Notes under the pieces: generated by a model
Told to the model about the DNA's origin: nothing
Databases searched by the model: none
What the model saw: the letters and a program-made list of their open reading frames with translations, nothing else
NCBI RefSeq assembly: GCF_022760995.1
Contig: NZ_JAKWJO010000009.1
Coordinates: 124,001 to 188,000 of the forward strand
Reading direction: 5' to 3'
Length of the DNA stretch: 64,000 nucleotides
Source of the DNA: Dyella sedimenti
GTDB lineage: Bacteria; Pseudomonadota; Gammaproteobacteria; Xanthomonadales; Rhodanobacteraceae
Part shown: positions 46,132-53,292 of the stretch, one piece after another
Numbering within the stretch: the stretch's first letter is position 1
Layout of the letters: each line of letters begins with the position of its first letter
Made by a program: the position numbers and the translations under genes

Positions 46132-47406
46132 TCACAGGCTGAGCGACAGCGCCTCCGCCTGCACCTTGCCCATGTGGATGCGATTGACGAACAGCGAGAA
46201 CGCCAGCTTACCGGCCAGGCCGTGCACGTGCTGCATCCACGGCGGCAACCAGCGCGGCGGCGCGATCACGCCGGACTCGAAATGCGGCTGCAGGCTGATG
46301 ACGTCATGCAGCGCCAGCTTGCCCGCGAACATATGCCGCAGCATGTCCATGCGCCGCTGCCGCAGGGCCCAACGGAAGAAAGTGTGCACGGTGAGCAGGC
46401 CGGACAGGTAGACGTTGTCCTTGGCGAAGGCCGCGCCGCCGGTCAGCGGCACGCCGCGGAACACGCGCTGCGCCGAATGGAAGCTGTCCGCCGGGCTTTG
46501 CCCGCAGTTGCTGAAGAATTGGTAGACCTCGACGAAATCCGCGCCGTTGAGCGCCATGTCGATCGCAAGAATGCGCAGGCTGATGCGCTTCAGGCGGGCG
46601 ATGTCGATGGCGCCGGAGATCAGTTCGGCGAACACCGCCAATCCCTCCTGGGTGGCGGTGACGCGCGGCGAGGTGCGCCCCAGCGAGGCCAGCAGCGGCT
46701 GCGCCCGGCCGTTGAGCGCGGTCAGCGAATGCACCAGCGCCTCGTGCGCCAGCAGTTGGTGGCGATCGTATTCGCTGAAGCGGGTGCCGCCGCGCAGGCG
46801 AATGCGCGTGGCGCCCGCCGCGGCCTTGGCGGTCAGCTCGGGGTCCACCTCCACTGAGATCAGCGGCTCGCCGAAGAAGGCGTCGAGCGACTTGGCCAGG
46901 TCGGCGCGCAGGTCGTCGGCGGAGATGCTCACGTCGACGTCGTCGGCCAGCAGGTCCGAGCCCAGTTCGTCGGACAGCTCCACGAAGTAACGCGCCGCGT
47001 CGACGTTGCTGCGGTCGCTGCCGGGGATGGCGTCGCCCGGCCGCCCGTACAGCACGATGGAGGGCGCGGTGACGCCGCCGGTGCCCACCGCCTCCAGCAT
47101 CTCCGCCGCGATGCGCCAGGATTCGGCGGTGCGGCAGAGGTACTCGCCCAGCGGATCGTCGTAGCCGGCCTCGCGCTCGATCGCCGCCAGCTCCGCGCGT
47201 TCCGCCGCGAAATCCGGTCGCGGATAGCTCACTTCCGGCAACGAATAGCGCCCCTGGGCATAGGCCGCGATCATGCGGCCCTCCAGCGAGGCGGGCCAGG
47301 CCACCGTGGGCAGGATGCGGATGCCCTTCACCGCCGCCAGCAGGCGCCGGTCCAGCTCGGCGTAGCGCTGCAGCGCGGGCGATGCGCTGGCGTCGTTCGC
47401 GCTCAT
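46132..47406 (-). CDS. QEGLA/DUF1704 putative metallocarboxypeptidase-like protein
   Basis: 424 residues, from MSANDASASPALQRY. It belongs to the DUF1704 family, annotated as 'flavohemoglobin expression-modulating QEGLA motif protein'; eukaryotic relatives (MATCAP/TCP) remove C-terminal tyrosine. The likely zinc site is LAHEALVHSLTALNG (HExxxH) with the downstream Glu in TQEGLAVFAELISG. C-terminal helices include LRHMFAGKLALHDV. Probably a cytosolic peptidase; the bacterial substrate is unknown. It lies between maeB and rsgA on the same strand without overlap, so operon membership is uncertain. Confidence 0.85.
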   Translation of the reverse strand: MSANDASASPALQRYAELDRRLLAAVKGIRILPTVAWPASLEGRMIAAYAQGRYSLPEVSYPRPDFAAERAELAAIEREAGYDDPLGEYLCRTAESWRIAAEMLEAVGTGGVTAPSIVLYGRPGDAIPGSDRSNVDAARYFVELSDELGSDLLADDVDVSISADDLRADLAKSLDAFFGEPLISVEVDPELTAKAAAGATRIRLRGGTRFSEYDRHQLLAHEALVHSLTALNGRAQPLLASLGRTSPRVTATQEGLAVFAELISGAIDIARLKRISLRILAIDMALNGADFVEVYQFFSNCGQSPADSFHSAQRVFRGVPLTGGAAFAKDNVYLSGLLTVHTFFRWALRQRRMDMLRHMFAGKLALHDVISLQPHFESGVIAPPRWLPPWMQHVHGLAGKLAFSLFVNRIHMGKVQAEALSLSL

Positions 47407-47539
47407 GCCTGGCTCCGCCGCATCGGCCTGGCCGCACGGCATGTCCGGTGGTCGAAGATCGAACGCGACGAAAGTCGCTGCATGCCTGCTCCCGTGGGCC
47501 ATGACGCCCCGATAGTAGTGCCTTCTGCGCGGCGCAGGC

Positions 47540-48592
47540 CTATTCGCGGTCCCGCGTGCCCCGATGCCCATGGGGCCGCGCGATCGGGCGTCCGCCGCGC
47601 TGCCGGCGCAGCCGCGCCTCCAGGGTGGAGGCCTGTTCCTCGCGCTCGTCGCGCAGCTTCAGGTAATTGCGCCAGCGCTCCGCCGACAGCTCGCCACTGT
47701 CCAGTGCGGCCTGCACGGCGCAGCCGGGCTCGCTGCCGTGGCCGCAGTCGGCGAAACGGCATTGCTCGGCCTGCGCCTCGATGTCGGCGAACAGGTCGAG
47801 GTTCTCCTCCCCAGTGAGCTTGAGCTCGCGCATGCCTGGCGTATCGATCAGGCAGCCGCCGCTGGGCAACTGCAGCAGGGCGCGGTGCGTGGTGGTGTGG
47901 CGGCCGCGGCTGTCGTGGTCGCGCACGGCTCCGGTGGCCATCTTCTCCGTACCCAGCAGCGTATTGGTGAGGGTGGACTTGCCCGCGCCGGACGAACCGA
48001 CCAGCACGGCGCTGTCGCCCGGCTGCAGGTAGGGCAGCAGCACCACCACGCTGGCCGGGTCCTTGCCGTTGATGGCATGGACCGGGGTGCCCTCGGGCAG
48101 GCGCCGGCGCAAGGCGGCCAGCAGTTCGCCGGCATCGCCACGGGTGTCGAGCTTGCTCAGCAGCACCACCGGCTGGGCGCCGGAGCCCTCGGTGAGCGAG
48201 AGATAGCGCTCGATGCGGGCGGGATTGAAGTCGCCGTCCAGGCCGGTCAGCACCAGCACGTAATCGATATTGGTGGCGATGATCTGGCGCTCGTAGCGCT
48301 CCCCCGCCGCCGCCCGCGACAGCACCGTGCGGCGCGGCTGCACCTTCGCGATATGCGGCGGCTTGCCCGGCTCCACTTCCACGAAATCGCCCACCGCCGG
48401 GCGCTCGGCCGGGTCCAGGCCGCGCTTGAGGAAATGGCCGGCCGGCTGAGCCCCGAACAGGTGCTCGCCATCGTGCAGCTCGTAGCCGGCACGATGCTGG
48501 GCCACCACCCGGGCCAGCTGCAGGCCGCCAGCCGGCAGGGCGTCGCCGCGCCAACCGATCCGGCGCAGTCGCTCGATGATCTGGGCATTCAT
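47540..48592 (-). CDS. rsgA: Ribosome small-subunit maturation GTPase RsgA
   Basis: 350 residues. RsgA binds the 30S decoding region late in assembly and hydrolyses GTP to release RbfA. All parts are intact, in the permuted order: OB-fold (VGDFVEVEPG), ATNIDYVLVLTGLDGDFN, NKxD-like LLSKLDTRGD, P-loop VGSSGAGKSTLTNTLL, switch SRGRHTTTHR, DTPGMRELKL, then the zinc domain CRFADCGHGSEPGC. It is the functional counterpart of the decayed copy at 8.6-9.4 kb, so ribosome assembly does not depend on that one. It diverges from the aminotransferase gene. Confidence 0.95.
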   Translation of the reverse strand: MNAQIIERLRRIGWRGDALPAGGLQLARVVAQHRAGYELHDGEHLFGAQPAGHFLKRGLDPAERPAVGDFVEVEPGKPPHIAKVQPRRTVLSRAAAGERYERQIIATNIDYVLVLTGLDGDFNPARIERYLSLTEGSGAQPVVLLSKLDTRGDAGELLAALRRRLPEGTPVHAINGKDPASVVVLLPYLQPGDSAVLVGSSGAGKSTLTNTLLGTEKMATGAVRDHDSRGRHTTTHRALLQLPSGGCLIDTPGMRELKLTGEENLDLFADIEAQAEQCRFADCGHGSEPGCAVQAALDSGELSAERWRNYLKLRDEREEQASTLEARLRRQRGGRPIARPHGHRGTRDRE

Positions 48593-48731
48593 GGCCGTCG
48601 ATTATGCCTTGCCCGCGAAAAGCCCGATACGAGGCCGTTTCCGACTCCCACCGGGCGCCGGGACGCTGCTAGGATGCGGAAAAGCCCGGCGTTCGTGCGC
48701 CGCAACAACAGAAAAACGAAGGACGCTCGCG

Positions 48732-49976
48732 TTGGCCTCGATCAAACCCAGTGCGCACCTGGCGGACGTGCGCTATGAAATCCGTGGCGCACTCACCCGG
48801 CGATCGCGCGAGCTGGAGGCAGCCGGCCTTCCCATCATCAAGCTCAATATCGGCAACCCGGGCCGCTATGGCTTCCAGACCCCGGCGCACCTGCGCGAGG
48901 CCATCGCCCGCCACCTGCACGACAGCGAGGCCTATGGCCACGAACAGGGCCTGGAAGAGGCCCGCGAGGCCATCGCCGCCCAGCAGCGCCAGCGCGGCGC
49001 GCGCGGGGTGGAGGTCGAGCGCATCTTCGTCGGCAACGGCGTCAGCGAACTGATCGACCTGAGCCTGCGCGCCCTGCTGCAGCCGGGCGACGAGGTGCTG
49101 CTGCCCAGCCCGGACTATCCGCTGTGGAGCGCGGCCACCATCCTCAACGACGGCAAGCCCCGCTACTACCGCTGCCTGGCCGAGCACGGCCACCTGCCCG
49201 ATCCGGCCGAGATCGAGTCGCTGGTGACCCCGCGCACCCGGGCCCTGGTGCTGATCAATCCCAACAATCCGACCGGCGCGGTGTACCCGCGCGCGTTGCT
49301 GGAGCGCATCGTCGCCATCGCGGCCAAGCATCGCCTGCTGCTGTTCTGCGACGAGATCTACGACGAGATCCTCTACGACGGCACGCCGTTCCAGCCGCTG
49401 GCCGAGGTGGCCGGCGACCTGCCTTGCGTGAGCTTCGGCGGCCTGAGCAAGGTGCATCGCGCCTGCGGCTACCGCGTGGGCTGGATGAGCCTGTCGGGCG
49501 ATCCGGCGCGCAGCGCCGACTACCGCGATGCCCTGCAGTTGCTGGCCGCGCTGCGCCTGTGCGCCAACGTCACCGCGCAATGGGCGGTGCGCCCGGCGCT
49601 GCAGAGCGCCCCCACCATCCAGGCGCTGACCGCGCCCGGCGGGCGCCTGCACGAGGCGCGCCGCGCCGTGCTGGAAGGCGTGGCCGCCAGCCAGTTCCTC
49701 GACCTCGTCGCGCCGGCCGGCGCGCTGTACGCCTTCCCGCGCGTGCGCGCCGACCGCCTGGCCGAGTTCGACGACAACGCCTTCGCCCTGCGCCTGCTGG
49801 AAGAGGAATCGGTGCTGGTGGTGCCGGGCAGCAGCTTCAACGTGCCGCACAGCCGCCACCTGCGCCTGACCCTGCTGCCGCCGCCCGAGCAGATCCGCGA
49901 GGTGTTCGTGCGCATCGAGCGCGTGCTGACCCGCATGGCCGCCGCCCAGGCGCCGCGCACCGCCGCCGTGGCCTGA
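48732..49976 (+). CDS. PLP-dependent aminotransferase, AlaA-like
   Basis: 414 residues, fold-type I aminotransferase of the aspartate/alanine group, cytosolic. It shows the N-terminal IRGALTRRSRELEAAGLPIIKLNIGNPGRYGF, NPNNPTGAVYP, the CDEIYDEILYDG aspartate loop and the PLP lysine in FGGLSKVHRACGYRVGW, the YfbQ/AlaA pattern (glutamate-pyruvate transamination). I chose a TTG start at LASIKPSAHLADVRYE with GAAGGA upstream; no closer ATG or GTG gives the family N-terminus. The SGNH hydrolase gene begins nine bases after its stop, suggesting cotranscription. Confidence 0.9.
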   Translation: MASIKPSAHLADVRYEIRGALTRRSRELEAAGLPIIKLNIGNPGRYGFQTPAHLREAIARHLHDSEAYGHEQGLEEAREAIAAQQRQRGARGVEVERIFVGNGVSELIDLSLRALLQPGDEVLLPSPDYPLWSAATILNDGKPRYYRCLAEHGHLPDPAEIESLVTPRTRALVLINPNNPTGAVYPRALLERIVAIAAKHRLLLFCDEIYDEILYDGTPFQPLAEVAGDLPCVSFGGLSKVHRACGYRVGWMSLSGDPARSADYRDALQLLAALRLCANVTAQWAVRPALQSAPTIQALTAPGGRLHEARRAVLEGVAASQFLDLVAPAGALYAFPRVRADRLAEFDDNAFALRLLEEESVLVVPGSSFNVPHSRHLRLTLLPPPEQIREVFVRIERVLTRMAAAQAPRTAAVA

Positions 49977-49985
49977 AGGCGGCGC

Positions 49986-50579
49986 GTGCGCTATCTCGCG
50001 CTGGGCGATTCGTACACGATCGGCGAGGGCGTGCCCGAGGCCGGGCGCTGGCCGGTGCAACTGGCCCGCCGGCTGCGCCAGGAAGGGCTGGACCTGGACG
50101 ATCCGCACATCGTCGCCACCACCGGCTGGACCACCGACGAGCTGGCGGCGGCGATGGACGTGGCCGGCCTCATGCCGCCCTATCCCCTGGTCAGCCTGCT
50201 GATCGGCGTGAACAACCAGTACCGCGGACGCGGCGCGGAGGATTACCGCGCCGAGTTCCGGACCCTGCTCGGCCGCGCCGTCGAACTGGCCGGCGGCCGC
50301 GCCGGGCGCGTGCTGGTGCTGTCGATCCCCGACTGGGGCGTCACCCCGTTCGCCCATGCCGGCGGGCGCGACGCGGCGCGCATCGCCCTCGAACTGGACG
50401 TCTATAACGCCATCGCCGCCGATGCCGTGAAGGCCGCCGGCGCGCACTGGGTCGACGTCACGGGGCTTTCGCGCCGGCATGCCGGACTGCTGGCCGACGA
50501 CGGGCTGCATCCCTCGGCGGCGCAGTACGCGCTGTGGGCGGAGGCGGCGTTGCCGGTCGCGCGAAACATCCTGGGCTGA
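49986..50579 (+). CDS. SGNH/GDSL-type hydrolase
   Basis: 197 residues with no signal peptide; a cytosolic esterase or lipase-like serine hydrolase. Block I is RYLALGDSYTIGEGV (nucleophile Ser), Gly in TTGWTTDEL, block III LIGVNNQYRG (Asn) and block V DDGLHPSAAQYALWA (Asp and His). Start is a GTG just ten bases after the aminotransferase stop, so it probably forms an operon with it. Substrate unknown; similar enzymes deacylate thioesters or sugars. A REP-like hairpin follows the stop. Confidence 0.88.
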   Translation: MRYLALGDSYTIGEGVPEAGRWPVQLARRLRQEGLDLDDPHIVATTGWTTDELAAAMDVAGLMPPYPLVSLLIGVNNQYRGRGAEDYRAEFRTLLGRAVELAGGRAGRVLVLSIPDWGVTPFAHAGGRDAARIALELDVYNAIAADAVKAAGAHWVDVTGLSRRHAGLLADDGLHPSAAQYALWAEAALPVARNILG

Positions 50580-50590
50580 TCACGCTTGCC

Positions 50591-50669
50591 TGTGGGAGCG
50601 CATCCTGTGCGCGACTGCCGCTGCTCCGCATGAAATCTCCGGCAGTCGCGCACAGGGTGCGCTCCCACA
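50591..50669. repeat. REP/BIME-like inverted repeat, copy 6
   Basis: Arms TGTGGGAGCGCATCCTGTGC at 50591 and complement ending at 50669. The left arm has one substitution (CAT for CAC) that still allows G-U pairing. It starts 12 bases after the SGNH hydrolase stop. Confidence 0.88.
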
Positions 50670-50783
50670 AGGTCTATAGATATCGCAAGGAAGCGCTCGC
50701 AATGCTTCTGCAACCATTCCGCCATCGCACGGTGACGTGGACACGGCATCCTGGCCTCCCGGTAACCACCGGGAGAGACTGCC

Positions 50784-51641
50784 ATGGCGACCTTCCACTG
50801 CCGCAGCGCCTTCATCTCCGACGTGCACTTGGGCACGCCCGACTGCAAGGCCGGCTATCTGCTCGACTTCCTGCGCAAGCTGCGCTGCGAAAAGCTGTAC
50901 CTGGTCGGCGACATCATCGACATGGAGGCGCTGGCACGCCGTACCTGGTGGCATCCGGACCACGGCGCGGTGGTCGCCGAGCTGCTGGACATGGCCAACC
51001 GCGGCGTCGAGGTCGTCTATATCCCCGGCAACCATGACGCGCCGGTGCGCGGGCTGGCCGGGCAAAGCTTCGGCGGGGTGAAGATCGCCTTGGACGCGGT
51101 GCACGAGGGCGCGGACGGGCGCCGCTACCGCGTCAGCCACGGCGACGAATTCGATCCGGAGCAGGTCGGGCGCACATGGATGGTGCACCTGGGGGAGGTG
51201 ATGCATCGCTTCATCTGCTGGACCAACCGCCGGCTCCACGCGATGCGTCGCCGGCTGGAACTGCCCTACCTGCCGCTGTCGATCATCGTGAAGTCGCACA
51301 TCGGCCAGGCGCTGGCCTACATCCGCGCCTACGAGGAACGCGTGGCCGGCGATGCGCGCGAGCGCGGCTTCGATGGCCATATCTGCGGCCACATCCATTT
51401 CGGCCACGTACGCGAGATGGACGGCGTGCTCTACCTCAACGACGGCGACTGGGTGGAGCACTGCACGGTGCTGGTGGAAGACCATACCGGCGCCATGGAA
51501 CTGATCCACTGGAGCGAGCAGTACGCCCCGCTGGGCCGCGCCAGCCGGGAACTGGTGCTGCCCTCCCCCGCCGCCGCCCTCGCGCTGGCGCCCCTGACCC
51601 GCAGCCGGCTGGACCTGGGCGAGCTGCGGCCGGCGGCGTAG
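50784..51641 (+). CDS. LpxH-like calcineurin-type phosphoesterase
   Basis: 285 residues. Metal-binding motifs of the calcineurin-like fold are in order: ISDVHLGTPD, LVGDIIDMEAL, YIPGNHDAPV, VSHGDEFDPEQ and CGHIHFGHV. It belongs to the UDP-2,3-diacylglucosamine diphosphatase-related group, which hydrolyses UDP-diacylglucosamine in lipid A synthesis. Members of this longer subgroup occur beside canonical LpxH and some may act on other phosphoesters. Amphipathic segments around residues 130-175 (HRFICWTNRRLHAMRRRLE) may touch the membrane. GGGAGA lies close before ATG. A hairpin repeat follows. Confidence 0.82.
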   Translation: MATFHCRSAFISDVHLGTPDCKAGYLLDFLRKLRCEKLYLVGDIIDMEALARRTWWHPDHGAVVAELLDMANRGVEVVYIPGNHDAPVRGLAGQSFGGVKIALDAVHEGADGRRYRVSHGDEFDPEQVGRTWMVHLGEVMHRFICWTNRRLHAMRRRLELPYLPLSIIVKSHIGQALAYIRAYEERVAGDARERGFDGHICGHIHFGHVREMDGVLYLNDGDWVEHCTVLVEDHTGAMELIHWSEQYAPLGRASRELVLPSPAAALALAPLTRSRLDLGELRPAA

Positions 51642-51732
51642 GGGCGAGTAGCGAGGGCGCAAGTCCACACGCCCGTCGCACCATGCAAGGTCGCCCTTGG
51701 TGGTCGGACCTAGCGCCCTCGCTACCCGTCCC
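51642..51732. repeat. Inverted repeat GTAGCGAGGGCGC between LpxH-like and glutaredoxin genes
   Basis: A perfect 13-bp pair at 51648-51660 and 51713-51725, with partly matching flanks (GGGCGA / CCGTCCC). It starts right at the stop of the phosphoesterase gene. It differs in sequence from the GTGGGAGCGCACC family. Confidence 0.75.
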
Positions 51733-51774
51733 TACCCCTTGCTTCCCTCCAAACCGCCGGCATATGGCAGGGGG

Positions 51775-51780
51775 TACAAT
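51775..51780 (+). promoter_or_regulatory. Candidate -10 element for the glutaredoxin fusion gene
   Basis: TACAAT 28 bases before the ATG, within GGGGGTACAATCCG. No good -35 is visible at 16-18 bases upstream, so this is only a partial promoter call. Confidence 0.4.
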
Positions 51781-51808
51781 CCGCCCTCTTTGCCGGAGTC
51801 CCCGTCCC

Positions 51809-52732
51809 ATGTCCCTCGACAGCGCCACCCGCGAACGAATCCAGTCCCTGCTGCAGAACCACCGCGTGGTGCTGTTCATGAAGGGCACCCGCCACCAGCC
51901 GATGTGCGGCTTCTCGGCCGCCGCCACCAATACGCTCAACGAGCTGCTGCCCGAATACCACACGGTCAACGTGCTGGAGGACCCGGAGATCCGCGAGGGC
52001 ATCAAGGCCTACGGCGACTGGCCGACCATCCCGCAGCTGTACGTGGAGGGCGAGCTGGTGGGCGGCGCCGACATCATTCGCCAGATGTATGCCAGCGGCG
52101 AGCTGCACCAGCTGTTCGGCGCGACCCCGCCGGACCGCACGCCGCCGGAAATCACCATCACCGACAAGGCCGCCGAGGCGATCCGCCAGGGCACCGCCAA
52201 CGCGCAGGGCCTGGCCCTGCACCTGGAGATCGGCCCGGACCACAGCGCCGGCTTCCAGCTGGCGCCGGCCGGCGACCATGACATCGTGGTCACCGCCAAC
52301 GGCATCGAGGTGCACTTCGACCCGGGCAGCGCCCAGCGCGCCAAGGGCATCGTGATCGACTGGGTATCCACCGTGCAGGGCGAGGGCTTGAGCCTGAAGT
52401 TCCCCGGCGCCCAGGAGATCGGCTCGATGACCGTGCAGGAGCTGCAGGCCCGCCTGGCCGCCGGCGACATCACCCTGGTCGATGTGCGCCCGGCCGACGG
52501 CCGCGCCCTGGCGGCCCCGCTGCCGCAGGCCCGTATCCTGGATGAGGAGGGCTACGAGGCCCTGGCCGCCTTGCCCAAGGACACGCCGATCGCCTTCATC
52601 TGCCACCACGGCATCTCCAGCCGCGGCGTGACCGAGCGCTTCGCCGCGCATGGCTTCGGCAAGGTCTACAGCGTCGAAGGAGGCATGGATGCCTGGGCGC
52701 GTGAGATCGACCCCTCGGTGCCCCGCTACTGA
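51809..52732 (+). CDS. grxD: Monothiol glutaredoxin fused to IscA-like and rhodanese domains
   Basis: 307 residues in three parts. Residues ~1-105 are a Grx4-type monothiol glutaredoxin with the CGFS site in QPMCGFSAAATN and WPTIPQLYVEGELVGG; such proteins carry [2Fe-2S] clusters. Residues ~112-200 resemble the HesB/IscA fold (ITITDKAAEAIRQ, GIVIDWVSTVQGEGLSLKFPG) but lack its three cluster-binding cysteines. Residues ~208-307 are a rhodanese with catalytic Cys in FICHHGISSRG. E. coli GrxD is only the first domain. The fusion suggests linked sulfur transfer and Fe-S trafficking in the cytosol. A clean intrinsic terminator follows. Confidence 0.92.
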   Translation: MSLDSATRERIQSLLQNHRVVLFMKGTRHQPMCGFSAAATNTLNELLPEYHTVNVLEDPEIREGIKAYGDWPTIPQLYVEGELVGGADIIRQMYASGELHQLFGATPPDRTPPEITITDKAAEAIRQGTANAQGLALHLEIGPDHSAGFQLAPAGDHDIVVTANGIEVHFDPGSAQRAKGIVIDWVSTVQGEGLSLKFPGAQEIGSMTVQELQARLAAGDITLVDVRPADGRALAAPLPQARILDEEGYEALAALPKDTPIAFICHHGISSRGVTERFAAHGFGKVYSVEGGMDAWAREIDPSVPRY

Positions 52733-52760
52733 ACAACGCTCTGTTTTCGAGACAGTTCAC

Positions 52761-52790
52761 AAAACGCCCGCATCCGCGGGCGTTTTTATT
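52761..52790 (+). terminator. Intrinsic terminator after the glutaredoxin fusion gene
   Basis: An 11-bp stem (52761-52771 with 52776-52786, AAAACGCCCGC) and 4-base loop, ending TTTTTATTT. It begins 28 bases after the stop. A strong textbook example. Confidence 0.93.
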
Positions 52791-53292
52791 TCAGTTCGTG
52801 CGTGTAATGCTTTAGTTAAATTTAATTGGCGTTCATCTTTCTGGCGAATTTGCAACCAATCTTGCAGCTCCTCCCTGCGCACGACCGCAAGAACATGCGA
52901 TACCTCTGCGACACGTCGCCCAAGGGCTTCGGGCAGCTATCGCCGTTCGACGTCATGTCCTAGGAATTTGTCCTAGGAATTAGAAAACCATCCGGCGATA
53001 GCCAGTCGATTATTGCGGCGTTTTCTTGCGCCACCACGCAAACCCCGCCATCGCCGTTGTATGCGCCTCGCAGGATCACGTAATGTCGAAATTGCGACGC
53101 GCCGTCATGCCTCGGGCATGAGCCGCTTTGCTGGGGAGCAACACGCCAATACCAGACGCTAGCCATCGCCTCCGAGGGTTCGGGGTGGTGCGGGTTTGTT
53201 TTGGCCAAAAAAACGCTTGCAGCGTCTTGATCGCTGCTTTGTGGGGACTCGCGGCCGGCGGCCACGCCGACCGCTTTAACGGGAGGATAGTC
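52791..53292. other. AT-richer intergenic region before the TonB-dependent receptor
   Basis: About 500 bases, visibly AT-richer than the rest (for example TTTAGTTAAATTTAATTGG near 52811). A 101-codon minus-strand frame (52960-53265; inner start MASVWYWRVAPQQSG) has untypical codon use and no good ribosome-binding site. I see no known family in it, and it may be a gene remnant. The receptor promoter should lie near its right end. No intact supported gene. Confidence 0.55.
52956..52981. repeat. Tandem 13-bp repeat TGTCCTAGGAATT x2
   Basis: Two perfect adjacent copies at 52956-52968 and 52969-52981, each containing the palindrome TCCTAGGA. They lie about 310 bases upstream of the TonB-dependent receptor start. 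A regulator-binding pair is possible; chance duplication is the alternative. Confidence 0.6.

Noticed and set aside
52650..52976. 108-codon plus-strand frame across the glutaredoxin fusion 3' end
   Set aside because: Starts within the rhodanese domain in another frame and runs through the intrinsic terminator.
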